The notes: generated by a model from the sequence alone, not told the origin. A DNA stretch of 41,194 nucleotides from a virus (IMGVR_UViG_3300050821_002495:1-41194), one strand, 5' to 3'. Numbered from the stretch's first letter, positions 5,627 through 15,553 are shown. Made by a program: numbers and translations.

Positions 5627-6193
5627 ATGATAATTTATTTACTTCGTTGTACAGTTTCTGGAAAAGCATATATAGGTCAATCTATTCATTCTTTAGAAGA
5701 TAGGTGGAAGATTCATCTCAAAGATGCTAAAAGAGGTGCTCCATATATGCTACACAAAGCTATTCGTAAATATGGCCCGGAAGCTTTTGAGAAAACCGTT
5801 CTTCAAGAAGTCTCTGCGGTAGAAGAATTAAATACCTTGGAAATATACTATATTAAGACTCAAAATACCAAAGTCCCTTTCGGCTATAATATGACCGATG
5901 GTGGAGAGGGTCATAAAGGTCAAGAATTTAGTTTAGAACATAGACGTAAATTGAGCGAGTCCTTAATTGGAAACAAACACACTGCCGGTCATGTTTTAAC
6001 TGAGGAACATAAATCTAAAGTCAGTATTGCGCTTAAAGGAAAAACTCGTTCTGCCGAAGCTAGAGCAAACATGAGTATCGGTCAAAAAGGTAATCAAAAA
6101 TGGCTTGGTAGAAAACACTCTCCTGAGACCATAGAAAAATGTAGGATTGCCCGAACAAAGTATTGGGAAAGGAAAAAAACACTATGTCAATAG
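5627..6193 (+). CDS. GIY-YIG homing endonuclease with NUMOD3-type motifs (188 aa)
   Basis: The catalytic domain starts MIIYLLRCTVSGKAYIGQS, with IY at 3-4, YIG at 15-17 and the catalytic-type Arg in DRWKIHL near residue 26; HKAIRKYGPEAFE and the later FGYNMTDGGEGHKG are family hallmarks. The C-terminal part repeats S.EHRRKLSESLIGNKH and LTEEHKSKVSIALKGK, typical NUMOD3-like DNA-binding modules. The ATG at 5627 fits GGAGAG at 5617; an in-frame TTG at 5612 lies inside the pseudoknot and is less likely. Free-standing, inserted after the jelly-roll gene. Its target is probably a homologous locus in related phages. Confidence 0.9.
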   Translation: MIIYLLRCTVSGKAYIGQSIHSLEDRWKIHLKDAKRGAPYMLHKAIRKYGPEAFEKTVLQEVSAVEELNTLEIYYIKTQNTKVPFGYNMTDGGEGHKGQEFSLEHRRKLSESLIGNKHTAGHVLTEEHKSKVSIALKGKTRSAEARANMSIGQKGNQKWLGRKHSPETIEKCRIARTKYWERKKTLCQ

Positions 6194-6339
6194 TAATCGC
6201 TTTTGTTGTAGGAGTTTTCGGCGGAGGTTGGGCCGGATATTCTTATGGTTCTAAAGTACAGAAAGCAGTAGAAGCTAAAGTCGCATCCGTTGCGGGTTCG
6301 GTAGCTGCTTCTGCTAGTTCTGTAGCAAAGAAAGTCTAA
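6184..6339 (+). CDS. Small membrane-anchored protein, 51 aa
   Basis: MSIVIAFVVGVFGGGWAGYS is one glycine-rich membrane helix, followed by an Ala/Ser/Val/Lys-rich helix (KVQKAVEAKVASVAGSVAAS). The start overlaps the endonuclease end by 10 nt. The layout of a short helix plus an amphipathic lysine-containing tail is seen in small phage membrane proteins. Function unknown. Confidence 0.6.
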   Translation: MSIVIAFVVGVFGGGWAGYSYGSKVQKAVEAKVASVAGSVAASASSVAKKV

Positions 6340-6345
6340 CTAATT

Positions 6346-6360
6346 GTCCGGTTTCCGGAC
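6346..6360 (+). repeat. 15-bp palindrome GTCCGGTTTCCGGAC, copy 2
   Basis: Lies 7 nt after the stop of the 51-aa gene and 3 nt before tRNA-Gly. The 6-bp stem with a TTT loop could end the upstream message or guide processing of the tRNA transcript. Confidence 0.85.
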
Positions 6361-6362
6361 AT

Positions 6363-6439
6363 GCGAGGCTAGTGTTTAAAAGCCAGCACACCGGTCTTCC
6401 AAACCGGTAGTATCGGTGCAACTCCGATGCTTCGCTCCA
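6363..6439 (+). tRNA. tRNA-Gly (TCC), CCA encoded
   Basis: The acceptor GCGAGGC pairs with GCTTCGC (one G-U). The anticodon arm is CCGGT-CTTCCAA-ACCGG, giving TCC, which reads GGA. The T arm is ATCGG-TGCAACT-CCGAT, and CCA is encoded at 6437-6439. The D stem GTGT/GCAC contains one wobble pair. All arms are intact. Confidence 0.88.
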
Positions 6440-6444
6440 TTTAA

Positions 6445-6518
6445 GGAGTCGTCGTCTAGTGACAAGACGCTCGACTGTCGCTCGAAGAACGAGGGTTTGA
6501 TTCCCTTCGACTCCGCCA
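6445..6518 (+). tRNA. tRNA-Asp (GTC), CCA encoded
   Basis: The acceptor GGAGTCG pairs with CGACTCC, followed by discriminator G and encoded CCA. The D arm is GTCT-AGTGACA-AGAC. The anticodon loop CTGTCGC gives GTC. The T arm is GAGGG-TTTGATT-CCCTT. The outermost anticodon-stem pair is a mismatch (C-A). It follows tRNA-Gly by 5 nt, so the two are probably cut from one transcript. Confidence 0.88.
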
Positions 6519-6530
6519 TTTTGGTGTTAA

Positions 6531-6929
6531 ATGAAAATCCCATACTGGAAACTCGCCTTCGGTCCAGCCATACTATTTGTTCTCGGGTTTTTAATGAATG
6601 CAATAGTAGTAGCCGACAACAGCGGGACTATGCCTGTCCTAGTTCATAACTGCACCCAAGAATTAATGGGCGAAGATGATGACCTTCATGTGTGTATGGG
6701 CGAGGAAGCTCATCTTAAAATCCTGGCAGACTGGATACTGTGGAATCACGTAGGGGTTTTTAGTCCCGGTGATTTTTTGGAGATAGCAGGAGAGCTAACC
6801 TTTAACCCGTTTTTAATAGCGTGGCTAGCGTTCGTAATAAGAGATTATAACCGTAGAGGAATAGATGGCGGTAGAACACATTCTTGGTGGGAAAGAAAAC
6901 AAACAACTAGAACGCCCTATCCTGATTGA
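6531..6929 (+). CDS. Two-helix membrane protein, DUF5317-like (132 aa)
   Basis: The N-terminal helix LAFGPAILFVLGFLMNAIVV is followed by NSGTMPVLVHNC, a cysteine-containing loop, VFSPGDFLEIAG and a second hydrophobic helix near FLIAWLAFVIRDY. The N.G.MPV and SPGD blocks recall the DUF5317 membrane family. It starts 12 nt after tRNA-Asp without an obvious ribosome binding site. Its 3' end overlaps the next gene by 65 nt. Function unknown. Confidence 0.6.
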   Translation: MKIPYWKLAFGPAILFVLGFLMNAIVVADNSGTMPVLVHNCTQELMGEDDDLHVCMGEEAHLKILADWILWNHVGVFSPGDFLEIAGELTFNPFLIAWLAFVIRDYNRRGIDGGRTHSWWERKQTTRTPYPD

Positions 6930-7464
6930 CCCGGTTGATGATGAAGGATATTTTCTATTACCCGAAGAATTTAGTCCTAAAGATGAAGTAAGATGGGCTA
7001 AACGCCGTCAGGATTCTATTCGTGTCGCCCAGTATGCGGATTCTAAGTGCGGGCTTCCTAATACCTATGACCCCGAAGGCGCTTATTTATGCGGTGGGTG
7101 TGGAGACGGCAGTTCGAAACCTTGTAACAAACTAGTAATTGAAAATAGTGAATGCTTAATTCGCATAGCTCCTATAAATAAACCCGACCTACAAAGTTGT
7201 GGCTATTGGGAGATACAAAACGCAGGAGACCCCGAGGGTCGATACTGCGATAAAGGAAAGTTAGAAGACGACCGTATAGGGTTTGGTGAAACCGAAAACC
7301 CCAAAGGATTTGGCTGCATAAGATGTGAATATGGTCAGCAAGGAATGCCCCGTCCTGATAGCGAAGGTCGTACTCTGTGGTGTAAGAAAAAAGGACACCC
7401 GGTAGAAGAAAACGCCTGCTGTGAAGATAACGAACCTCTAGAAAATGAAGAGAGCGAAGAATAG
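6865..7464 (+). CDS. Cysteine-rich protein, 199 aa
   Basis: AGAGGAATAG precedes the ATG. The central part carries many cysteines in pairs (CGLPN, CGGCGDGSSKPC, CLIRIA, CGYWE, YCDKG, CIRCEYG, WCKKKG, ACCED), suggesting several metal sites or disulfides. The ends are acidic. The spacing recalls small iron-sulfur or zinc proteins seen near phage structural genes, but no exact family can be named. It overlaps the membrane protein before it by 65 nt and abuts the next gene through TAGTG. Confidence 0.7.
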   Translation: MAVEHILGGKENKQLERPILIDPVDDEGYFLLPEEFSPKDEVRWAKRRQDSIRVAQYADSKCGLPNTYDPEGAYLCGGCGDGSSKPCNKLVIENSECLIRIAPINKPDLQSCGYWEIQNAGDPEGRYCDKGKLEDDRIGFGETENPKGFGCIRCEYGQQGMPRPDSEGRTLWCKKKGHPVEENACCEDNEPLENEESEE

Positions 7465-7913
7465 TGAGAGCGGACCAACTAATCTATCACCAAGGAATGT
7501 GGCGGGCCGAAGTCGGTGGTAAGCACTATTGCGCTCAAACCAAAGAACTTCTAAAACTCGGCTTAAAGCATGTAGGTATCTCAGTAAGTGAACCACAGTA
7601 TATCGAGTTTGATGACCGTACTCCAACCGAAGTTTATATAGACGTGCTTCGTAGCCCTGAATCTCCTCTACTAGTTAAACAAGAAACCCTGATACGTTTG
7701 TTTACGTTAGCTAATCAGGGCGACCCACTAGCCGAAGAACTCGTAAATGCCATTCCTACTGACCGGTCGTTTGATGCTCAGTACTATACTAAACAAATAG
7801 GTAAAACTGATTTTCTATTTGTGGGCGTTGCCGAACTACATGAGTACGTAGATAACATAGTGCTACGGTCTAAGCTTATAACAGAGCTTGGCAATTTATA
7901 TAAGAGAATCTAA
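7464..7913 (+). CDS. Hypothetical protein, 149 aa
   Basis: GTG start overlapping the preceding stop (TAGTG), implying coupled translation. The sequence MRADQLIYHQGMWRAEVGGK begins a mixed alpha/beta protein with a C-terminal helix (LRSKLITELGNLYKRI). No known motif. It lies between the Cys-rich gene and the first fibre-like gene. Confidence 0.6.
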   Translation: MRADQLIYHQGMWRAEVGGKHYCAQTKELLKLGLKHVGISVSEPQYIEFDDRTPTEVYIDVLRSPESPLLVKQETLIRLFTLANQGDPLAEELVNAIPTDRSFDAQYYTKQIGKTDFLFVGVAELHEYVDNIVLRSKLITELGNLYKRI

Positions 7914-7915
7914 AG

Positions 7916-8557
7916 ATGCCAATAGGACCGTCAAATGCACTTGCCCCGTATATAGGCCCCGGAGGGTTAATAGTAGTTATTGACCCCGCAGTTATCATTA
8001 GTAATAACGTACTAAATGTGCTTCCTCAAACTAATGTAATAGTAGCTCCCAACACTACTAATTTTATTTTCTATAACGCGGTGTCTAACGCAATTCAAGT
8101 TAATACCTCCGGTTTTCCTAGTCAAGTTATTCCTATCGCTACCGCCACTACATCTATGAATGGCAACATGGTTCTTCTTGATAATAGACCAGATTTCACT
8201 ATTATCAGTCTTCCTACTGCTTTAGTTAACGCTCCGGGTACTTCGCTAACAACAGGTAATTTTTCATTTTCCGGATGGGGAACCGGAGCCAGTCTAGTAG
8301 TTAATTCCGGCACTCAAACCGGATTTTCGATTACTATAACCGCCGGTACTAGTCCTAGTCAACGTCCCACTATCACCCTAACTTTTAATACGTCTTATTC
8401 AAATGCTCCTATCACGATAGCTCAAGTCAATGGTGGAACCGGAATGGTAACTGATATTACTGCTGCTAACACTACTACTCAATCAGTCATGACCTATGAC
8501 GGTCTTCCAGTAAATACAAAAACATATACTATACAGGTTTTTACCCTTGGTCAATAA
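7916..8557 (+). CDS. Fibre-like beta protein, 213 aa
   Basis: Thr/Asn/Ser/Val-rich with alternating hydrophobic residues throughout (for example FTIISLPTALVNAPGTSLTT), as in phage tail-fibre or receptor-binding beta structures. No signal peptide, unlike the next four genes. Ends overlapping the TTG start of the 1869-aa gene by 11 nt. A virion surface role is inferred from composition and position. Confidence 0.6.
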   Translation: MPIGPSNALAPYIGPGGLIVVIDPAVIISNNVLNVLPQTNVIVAPNTTNFIFYNAVSNAIQVNTSGFPSQVIPIATATTSMNGNMVLLDNRPDFTIISLPTALVNAPGTSLTTGNFSFSGWGTGASLVVNSGTQTGFSITITAGTSPSQRPTITLTFNTSYSNAPITIAQVNGGTGMVTDITAANTTTQSVMTYDGLPVNTKTYTIQVFTLGQ

Positions 8558-11500
8558 ATTCATAAAATTTATATTTGGGTTGGCATTACTACTCGGGATA
8601 ACCCTGCCTACTCGTGGCCAAACCAGTTTAACAGGCCGTATAGTAGAAGACGTAGCGGCTAATCGTCCCACTACTTGCACGACCGGCGATGTTTATGTAG
8701 ATACAGATGATGCCAATAGTTGGAGATGCTTTCCTAATAATGTTTGGGTTAGTTTCGGTGGCGGTTTAGTAAGTCCGATTACTGCTCCTAATCCTTTACA
8801 GTTTAATGTCGATTTAATATTTAAAGGTCCTAATCCTGCGTATGATGCTCGTGTTTCAGGCGTTCGGTCAGTTAGTGTTGGTTCGGTACCGGCTATCCCC
8901 GGAACTACCGTATCTATTAATGCCGGTTCTGCTTCCGCTATAATTTCTAGTTCTTCTGGTTTTCAAACCGGAGACGGCGTTGTTATTTATGGTGCGGGCG
9001 TCACTAATCCTATTTCAACCCCTTCCTCCCCGACTGTTACTCCTGTTAATGCAGTTGGCCTGACCGGCACACTGTTAGACACCGCCAGTCCTAGTGGTTC
9101 TACTACCTATCAATATTGTGTAGCAGCCTGGGGCGGACCTGTCGGCCAAGCAGTTACGGCCTGCAGTGCTAATACTAGTATAAGTACGGGTCAGGCGTCT
9201 CTAGGACCGCAAAGTGTTTCGATTACTTCAATCGCTAACTCTAATGGTACTTTTTCAATCGTAACATCTTCTGCCCACACAGTTGCGGTGGGTGCTTTAG
9301 TGCAAATACGAGGGGCGCTCCCGGCAAATTTTAACGGATATTTTCGTGTATTAACTGCTGTAGATAACACCCATCTAACCGTAAGTACTTCTTACGATAC
9401 CCGAAACGGAGCTTTGGTTGCGCCAACCACGGCAGGCACTTTGACTTGGTGGAATTCTAATAGAATTACAGTCGCCGCCGCTACAGGTTCTAGCAACGGT
9501 ACTAAGTACCTAGTATACGGCCGTACCTCTGGTTCTATGACTTTGCTCGGAGTGATGTGGCCACAAAACTCTAATTTTAACACCGACCCCACATATCTCG
9601 CTTTTGATGATTACGGACCTACTTTTACTGTTGCGCCAAACCTGCCGTTTTATATTTCATCTTCCCCTCCTGTTTCCTCTACAAATGACTCTTTAGTTAC
9701 TACCATTGTTTCTGGACTACCGAGCACCACGATTATCTTAGCTGCTACAGCTAGTAATTCGGTGTCTGGTGCTACAATTCTATTCGACGACGGCGTAACA
9801 CTAGCTGCCGCATCTCTAGCCGCTAAAAACGAAGGAGCCAAATTAGTACTTCCGGCTGGAGGTACATATCCTATTAACTCGCCAACAACACTCGCTAATA
9901 GCGGAGAGCTGGATTACTATGGCGGATTAAACCTAAACGAAACTTTAAATATTAGTACGAATACGGTTTCCGGACAATATATCCCAAACGGTTCAGCAGC
10001 ATCGTTTGGATTGAACCCCTCCCCGGTGATAAATGTACTTCGCGGTTGGCCCGGATTATACGCCACTAATAACGTCTATCTTCACTATTTAACTATTAGT
10101 AGTGGCGAGTCAGCAAATTTATTTATGCAAGACGGTGGTACCGGTCAAATTCCGGCCAGTACTTTTGACCGTACACAGTGGACTCTTAGTGGTAACGGGT
10201 ATACTAGTACCGCACAAGTATTTCGTACTAACCATACGAACTCTTTTGCGGATATTTTTTATAGTGGTACACTTCTTACAGCCGGTCAATTAGGTTCCGG
10301 TTCCATGTCCACACCTGGAATTTTTTGGAGTGGGCCGGGAAATCCGGTAATGCGAGATACTTTCCTAAGCGGTAAAGGTATGCTGCTTCGTCCTGCGGTA
10401 TCGGGTTCGACCTACGTAATGGACTGGGTTTATAGTCAAGCTAACTACATGCCGTACTTATCAGTTATTGGCGTGGATGGAGGCGGAGTAGGAATAACCG
10501 GAAGAATCAACACCGTTTTATTTGACACTACACAGGCACCGCTAATAGCGAATCTTGGCGGGGTCATTCTCTCCTTAGTGACCGATAGTATTCCAAGTCA
10601 AACATTGATTTCTTCTCCTAATAGCGACACCTCTATCGTAGGTCCACCCGTAGGAAGTCTTGGAACCAATGTTAGTACGATATCAAACGAGCCGACTTTT
10701 TTTTCTGTGAACGATGGAACGTTTAATGCGGGGGTTATTCAGGCTAATCAAGTAACACCACAGTATCCAATTAATTCTTTTGTTCCAATTGGGCCAGCCT
10801 TTGCAGTATTTGTTGAAGACCTTCCAGGAACTGCCCCTACTTGTTCTGTAGTCAATAGTGGCACTTTCTTTCCGTCGGCGGGCACATGGTTTTTTGAATA
10901 TGCATATAAATACGCTAATGGAGGAATGGGAACTCCTTCGTTTCCGAGTACCGGTTGTACTGTTAACGGGACTAGCCAGGATATAAACGTAGTTTTACCG
11001 ACAGCTCCTGCTACTATTGGTTTAGGCGCGTATATTATGGCGGCAAACGCGGCTAATGGACCTTACTTTTATATTGGAGGGTCAGACCCGACAACCCAAG
11101 GAGCCGCTTGGAATGCGTCAACTAACACGTATTTATTTTCAGGTTTTGCGTCTATTCCGTCTCCTACATCAGCAGGTTCAGGACCGTCAGGGATAAGTAG
11201 TGGTTTAATCTGGGGTAAAGTGGTTTCTATAGGCTCAAGTACCATTAGTGCCCCGAATAATACAGTTCCCCGCAATTTAACTCTTCCCGATACTTCTGGC
11301 ACCGTCGGGATTATGACTGGTTCTTTCACCAATGCTCACTGTTTACAGGCTAGTGTTATTGGAGGAGTTCTATCAATAGCAGATACTGGCGCTACTTGCG
11401 GAAGTGGCGGCGGTGGCGCTACCTTTCAGGTTAATGGCACTAATACTAGTAGCCAAACTACTATAAATTTTCAAAGTGCTGCTACCTTTAATGGTATAAC

Positions 11501-14156
11501 CGCAGCGTTTTCTAATCCTTCCGCTGGAAACGTCCTTCTTACTTTAAGCGGCGCGGCAACAAATGCATTTCTTCTAAACTCAAGTGTAACTATCAATACG
11601 GCTTTACCTTTAACCGGCGGAGGAGTACTCGCCCTTGGTGGAACGTTAAATCTTACTTGTCCAAATTGTAGTTCTGGAGGAGTTAACTCTCGTACTACGA
11701 ATTATAACCTCGTATCTACTGACGATGGATTCTTGGTATCTTCTAATGGCACTAGTTTAACTGACACACTTCCTTCTACACCTCCTAGTGCTTTTTGGGA
11801 TGTAGATATTCAGAATCTGAATGCTACAAACCTGACTATTAGTAGAAACGGACTTCTTATCAATGGAGCGGCTAATAATATAGTAGTTCCTCCATTCCAA
11901 TCGGTTCGAATTTTTACAGATAGCGCTAACTATTTTAACCCTAATCCTCCACTTATAGCCGGGACTAATATTACAATTACCGGAGCACCAAACGGTATTA
12001 CTATTGCAGCTTCTGGAACAGGAGTAGGAGGTTCTGGTACAACAGGATTTTTCTCTTGTTGGACTTCTTCATCTAATCTCGGAAACTGTCACATGGATGA
12101 CGGTGTAACTACGGCGGCTACTATAACCGCTACAGAACCTATAGTAGCTCCAAGTGTTACCGCTAATGGCTTATGCAATGCTGGAACTACAGGTTGCGTA
12201 ATATTAACCGCCGGTACTGCCCCATCTTCTTTTAATACTAACTCGTTTACTCTATATGCGCCTACATCTATCTCTACTCCATATGGTTGGGTAGTACCTA
12301 GCGCCGCTGCTACTGGTATTCTACATCTTACTAATGCAGCTAACGTAGTTACCTTATCTGTTAGCGCCATTAATCTAGCTGGTGCTGATGTAACCGGAAA
12401 CCTGCCTTTCAGTCAGTTAAGCGCGGCTACTAACTCAAATCCCGGCACTTTTGCGGTATCTAGTAACACATGGGATTTTAGTGCTGCCACCTTAATTAAG
12501 ATGCGCACTGCCGCAGGTTTAACGACCACGGTTAACGGTGATATAGGATACGATACTACTAATAAAAACTGGCATGCGTTTCAGAATGGCGTAGATAGCT
12601 ATCAATTTGGCGGTCCAGTTTCCGGAACTTACACTAGCGGAGACTGCGTAGAGTTTAGTAAAGTATCTAACGTTATTACACTAATTGATGCTGGTGCCGC
12701 TTGCGGGTCTGGAGGCGGTGGAGGAGCTACTCTTCAAACTAACAGCGTAAATAATACTAGTCAGACTACGCTCAATCTTATTAATAGCGCCGCTACAAAC
12801 GGTATTACTCTAACTGTTACCAACACTTCTGGTGGTACAGTACAACTGGGATATACTGGTACTCTAAATAACTCTGGTTTAACAAATTCATCTACTACTA
12901 TTGATGGGGTTACTTGTACTCTTGGTTCTACCTGTACTCTCACTCTAGATGAAATTAGCAACCCAGTTGCATCTAAAACCTTTACTTTTCCTGCTACGAA
13001 CGTACTAACTATTTCTGGTACTGCTCCTGCTAGTCAAAGCGGAGCAGGCCTTAACGCCGGTACTTTATTTAGCGTAACAGGTGTTACTGGTTCAGCTACA
13101 ACCGGGTCGGCTACTACCGCCGGTAGTGGGTCTTTTATTTCTCTAACTTGCGGTAATGGCGGGTCCGGTTCTGGAGGCACAAACGCAGTGGGTGGTCAAG
13201 GCGGAGACTGCACTATTATTGCAGGTAATGCGGGTGTTTCCGGTGGTACGGCAGCTAATGCAAGAGGTGGTAATATAGTACTAACTTCTGGTTTAGCAGG
13301 TAGCGGTGGTTCAGGAGCCGCTGGTGCAGCCGGTATTATTCAACTTAATGGAGCTACAATACTTGCTACTCCAAGCACATCCGCTGTTAATAACTCCTGG
13401 TCATTTCAAATCCAGGGTGAGTATCAAAACTCCGGAACACCAACGTTCACTACAGATACTTGGACTGTTCAGGATATAATCGGCTCTGGTACTAACGGTA
13501 CTAGTACTTTAACTTTTAGTCATTTAGGTTCCACCGGGTCTTCGGCAGTTAACGTACCTTTACTAACAGTCGGTACCGCTCCTGCTTGTGTACCAGGAAC
13601 CGCTGGTGGAGAATGTTTTACCCAAGGTACTGCATTTACTAACGTAGCTGGTTCTGCTGGTTTTTATCCAGATTCAACCACAAACGAATTCATGGCCGCT
13701 ACAAATGGCTCTAGTTCCTTTGGTATGCTAGTACGCAGTCAGCCATCTCCTATACATCAAACTGGTAAAACGGCGGCTATTTCTACCGCTACTTTGTGTG
13801 CTGCTTCCGCAGGTGCTTGTAACACTGCTGGTGAATATCACTTACATTTTGATTTTATAGAAACCGGAACCGCTTGTACAGTTCCCGGAACCGGCGGTGT
13901 TACATTCTTACTAACTTGGACAGATAGTAATGGAACGGCCCACTCAGCAGTTTCGCTAGGAATGGACGATGCGTCTACTATTAATGCTGTTTCGCAGACC
14001 TTCCACTTTCAGACTTCACTTGGAGCGGCGTGGGGAAGCGGAGACTTTAACATCTCGACCAACGGTTCGGTAATTCAATATGCTACGGGCTATACCGCTT
14101 GTGGTACTGGAACCGGTACATACCAACTAGATGCAGCTATAACGAGACTACAATAG
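8547..14156 (+). CDS. Giant fibre/adhesin-like protein with signal peptide (1869 aa)
   Basis: TTG start. The N-terminus has two lysines, then a hydrophobic core (FIFGLALLLGITLP) and a TRGQ cleavage region, a classic Sec signal peptide. What follows is beta-rich: a short TCTTGDVYVDTDDANSWRCF module, a long Gly/Ser/Thr region, and twice a CGSGGGG linker (about residues 950 and 1390) introducing related modules (ATFQVNGTNTSSQTTINFQS and ATLQTNSVNNTSQTTLNLIN). AGLTTTVNGDIGYDTTNKNW is a tail-fibre-like block. The last 110 residues form a distinct beta domain ending DAAITRLQ. It may be an exported adhesin or a virion fibre. Confidence 0.75.
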   Translation: MVNKFIKFIFGLALLLGITLPTRGQTSLTGRIVEDVAANRPTTCTTGDVYVDTDDANSWRCFPNNVWVSFGGGLVSPITAPNPLQFNVDLIFKGPNPAYDARVSGVRSVSVGSVPAIPGTTVSINAGSASAIISSSSGFQTGDGVVIYGAGVTNPISTPSSPTVTPVNAVGLTGTLLDTASPSGSTTYQYCVAAWGGPVGQAVTACSANTSISTGQASLGPQSVSITSIANSNGTFSIVTSSAHTVAVGALVQIRGALPANFNGYFRVLTAVDNTHLTVSTSYDTRNGALVAPTTAGTLTWWNSNRITVAAATGSSNGTKYLVYGRTSGSMTLLGVMWPQNSNFNTDPTYLAFDDYGPTFTVAPNLPFYISSSPPVSSTNDSLVTTIVSGLPSTTIILAATASNSVSGATILFDDGVTLAAASLAAKNEGAKLVLPAGGTYPINSPTTLANSGELDYYGGLNLNETLNISTNTVSGQYIPNGSAASFGLNPSPVINVLRGWPGLYATNNVYLHYLTISSGESANLFMQDGGTGQIPASTFDRTQWTLSGNGYTSTAQVFRTNHTNSFADIFYSGTLLTAGQLGSGSMSTPGIFWSGPGNPVMRDTFLSGKGMLLRPAVSGSTYVMDWVYSQANYMPYLSVIGVDGGGVGITGRINTVLFDTTQAPLIANLGGVILSLVTDSIPSQTLISSPNSDTSIVGPPVGSLGTNVSTISNEPTFFSVNDGTFNAGVIQANQVTPQYPINSFVPIGPAFAVFVEDLPGTAPTCSVVNSGTFFPSAGTWFFEYAYKYANGGMGTPSFPSTGCTVNGTSQDINVVLPTAPATIGLGAYIMAANAANGPYFYIGGSDPTTQGAAWNASTNTYLFSGFASIPSPTSAGSGPSGISSGLIWGKVVSIGSSTISAPNNTVPRNLTLPDTSGTVGIMTGSFTNAHCLQASVIGGVLSIADTGATCGSGGGGATFQVNGTNTSSQTTINFQSAATFNGITAAFSNPSAGNVLLTLSGAATNAFLLNSSVTINTALPLTGGGVLALGGTLNLTCPNCSSGGVNSRTTNYNLVSTDDGFLVSSNGTSLTDTLPSTPPSAFWDVDIQNLNATNLTISRNGLLINGAANNIVVPPFQSVRIFTDSANYFNPNPPLIAGTNITITGAPNGITIAASGTGVGGSGTTGFFSCWTSSSNLGNCHMDDGVTTAATITATEPIVAPSVTANGLCNAGTTGCVILTAGTAPSSFNTNSFTLYAPTSISTPYGWVVPSAAATGILHLTNAANVVTLSVSAINLAGADVTGNLPFSQLSAATNSNPGTFAVSSNTWDFSAATLIKMRTAAGLTTTVNGDIGYDTTNKNWHAFQNGVDSYQFGGPVSGTYTSGDCVEFSKVSNVITLIDAGAACGSGGGGGATLQTNSVNNTSQTTLNLINSAATNGITLTVTNTSGGTVQLGYTGTLNNSGLTNSSTTIDGVTCTLGSTCTLTLDEISNPVASKTFTFPATNVLTISGTAPASQSGAGLNAGTLFSVTGVTGSATTGSATTAGSGSFISLTCGNGGSGSGGTNAVGGQGGDCTIIAGNAGVSGGTAANARGGNIVLTSGLAGSGGSGAAGAAGIIQLNGATILATPSTSAVNNSWSFQIQGEYQNSGTPTFTTDTWTVQDIIGSGTNGTSTLTFSHLGSTGSSAVNVPLLTVGTAPACVPGTAGGECFTQGTAFTNVAGSAGFYPDSTTNEFMAATNGSSSFGMLVRSQPSPIHQTGKTAAISTATLCAASAGACNTAGEYHLHFDFIETGTACTVPGTGGVTFLLTWTDSNGTAHSAVSLGMDDASTINAVSQTFHFQTSLGAAWGSGDFNISTNGSVIQYATGYTACGTGTGTYQLDAAITRLQ

Positions 14157-15553
14157 TGAAACGTTTATTATTGACTGTCCTATTCATAGTTTCATTTGGA
14201 TTTCCGGCCAAAGCTGCAAATCCTACTTTTGTAGGTAGCGCAACTCCAGTTACTAGTACTAATGGTACTGACACTTCAATAACTATAACCTACAGTCCTT
14301 CTTCTGGAAACTGTGTACTTATTGCTTTAGGTTCTAATGTTAGTACTCTTTCTATCTCATCCGTAAAAGATAGTAGTAATAACGTAATCCCTCTCTTAGT
14401 TTTAGATACTAATGGAAGCAAATTTTCTGCTATTTATGGTACTACTGGTGTCGCTTCTGGAATAACGTCTTTTACGGTCACGTTTACTGCTGGACCACAT
14501 ATTTGGGGCACAGTAGCGGAATATTCCGGTGTATCTAACTTCGGTCAAATAACCGACGGAGATACGGCTGGAACGGTAACATCTGCTAGCCTAAGTATAA
14601 CTACTCAAGCCAACAATAACATATTTGTTGGAATGTTTACTATATACGGTAGTGCTACAGGTATTACTGGTACCGGGTCCACTAACGTTCGTCAAACCAG
14701 TAGTTTTTCTGATGTAGGCGCTTTTGCGGACACCGCTCTGGCTACTGCTGGTTCTATATCGACCGCTATTAGCTGGACCGTGGCTTCGCCATATGCGGCG
14801 GTAGGACTTGAACTATCTAGTAATCCTATGAATATAGTACAGTTTATCGGGGCTAATTGCAACTCCGCTACTACTTGTTCCGCCACATTTACTCAGGCAG
14901 TTCAAATAAGTAACTATGTTATTCCTGTTTCATATGATGGTACATCGTCTTCAGCAAATGATACTTTTTCAGACGGTACAAATAGTTATACTCAAGTAAT
15001 GCCTACTACTGGCGGCACTCCCCACTCTTTTTGTGGTCTGTCAGTGGATGGAGATACTGTAGCTATGTCTTATGCTAAAGCCACCACTAACGTTGCTCTG
15101 ACCGTTACTATAGCGAATGGTGGGACAAGCGGTCATAAAATCATCTTATTAGCGGAAGTTAACGGACTTGCATCTTCTAGTCCTTTAGACCAAACGTCTA
15201 GTTGTATTAATACTTCTGGAGTTACTTCTTTAACTACTGGTAGCGTAACTACGGGTTTTACAAATGAAATTATACTAGCAGTTTTTGGTTTAGCTGCATC
15301 AGCTACTTTTACTCCAGGAACAAACTATATACTATTATCTCAAATACCTAGTGGAGCAGGCAACGGAGTGGAAGGAAATGAGTCTAGAGAAGTAACGTCT
15401 ATAGCCAGCTACAACGCTTCTATGACTATTAGTGCTTCCCAAGAAATGGCCGGATTTTTAGCTACTTTTAAAGCGGCTATTCAGCCTGTTCCTACTACGG
15501 CTTCTATGACATTCGGACCAACAAAAGTACTAGGAGGCACTACTAAATGGTAA
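14156..15553 (+). CDS. Secreted tandem jelly-roll protein (465 aa)
   Basis: The GTG at 14156 overlaps the preceding TAG and gives MKRLLLTVLFIVSFGFPAKA, a textbook signal peptide with an AKA cleavage site before ANP. Two related beta domains follow, about residues 21-220 and 221-450. Both have the pattern of a small-molecule or glycan-binding jelly roll (TFVGSATPVTST ... VAEYSGVSNF; IVQFIGANCNS ... LLAEVNGLAS). No catalytic motif is visible. Co-oriented and overlapping with both neighbours. Confidence 0.7.
   Translation: MKRLLLTVLFIVSFGFPAKAANPTFVGSATPVTSTNGTDTSITITYSPSSGNCVLIALGSNVSTLSISSVKDSSNNVIPLLVLDTNGSKFSAIYGTTGVASGITSFTVTFTAGPHIWGTVAEYSGVSNFGQITDGDTAGTVTSASLSITTQANNNIFVGMFTIYGSATGITGTGSTNVRQTSSFSDVGAFADTALATAGSISTAISWTVASPYAAVGLELSSNPMNIVQFIGANCNSATTCSATFTQAVQISNYVIPVSYDGTSSSANDTFSDGTNSYTQVMPTTGGTPHSFCGLSVDGDTVAMSYAKATTNVALTVTIANGGTSGHKIILLAEVNGLASSSPLDQTSSCINTSGVTSLTTGSVTTGFTNEIILAVFGLAASATFTPGTNYILLSQIPSGAGNGVEGNESREVTSIASYNASMTISASQEMAGFLATFKAAIQPVPTTASMTFGPTKVLGGTTKW

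Noticed and set aside
8547-14156. Diversity-generating retroelement target in the giant fibre gene
   Set aside because: No reverse transcriptase and no template repeat are visible in the window.
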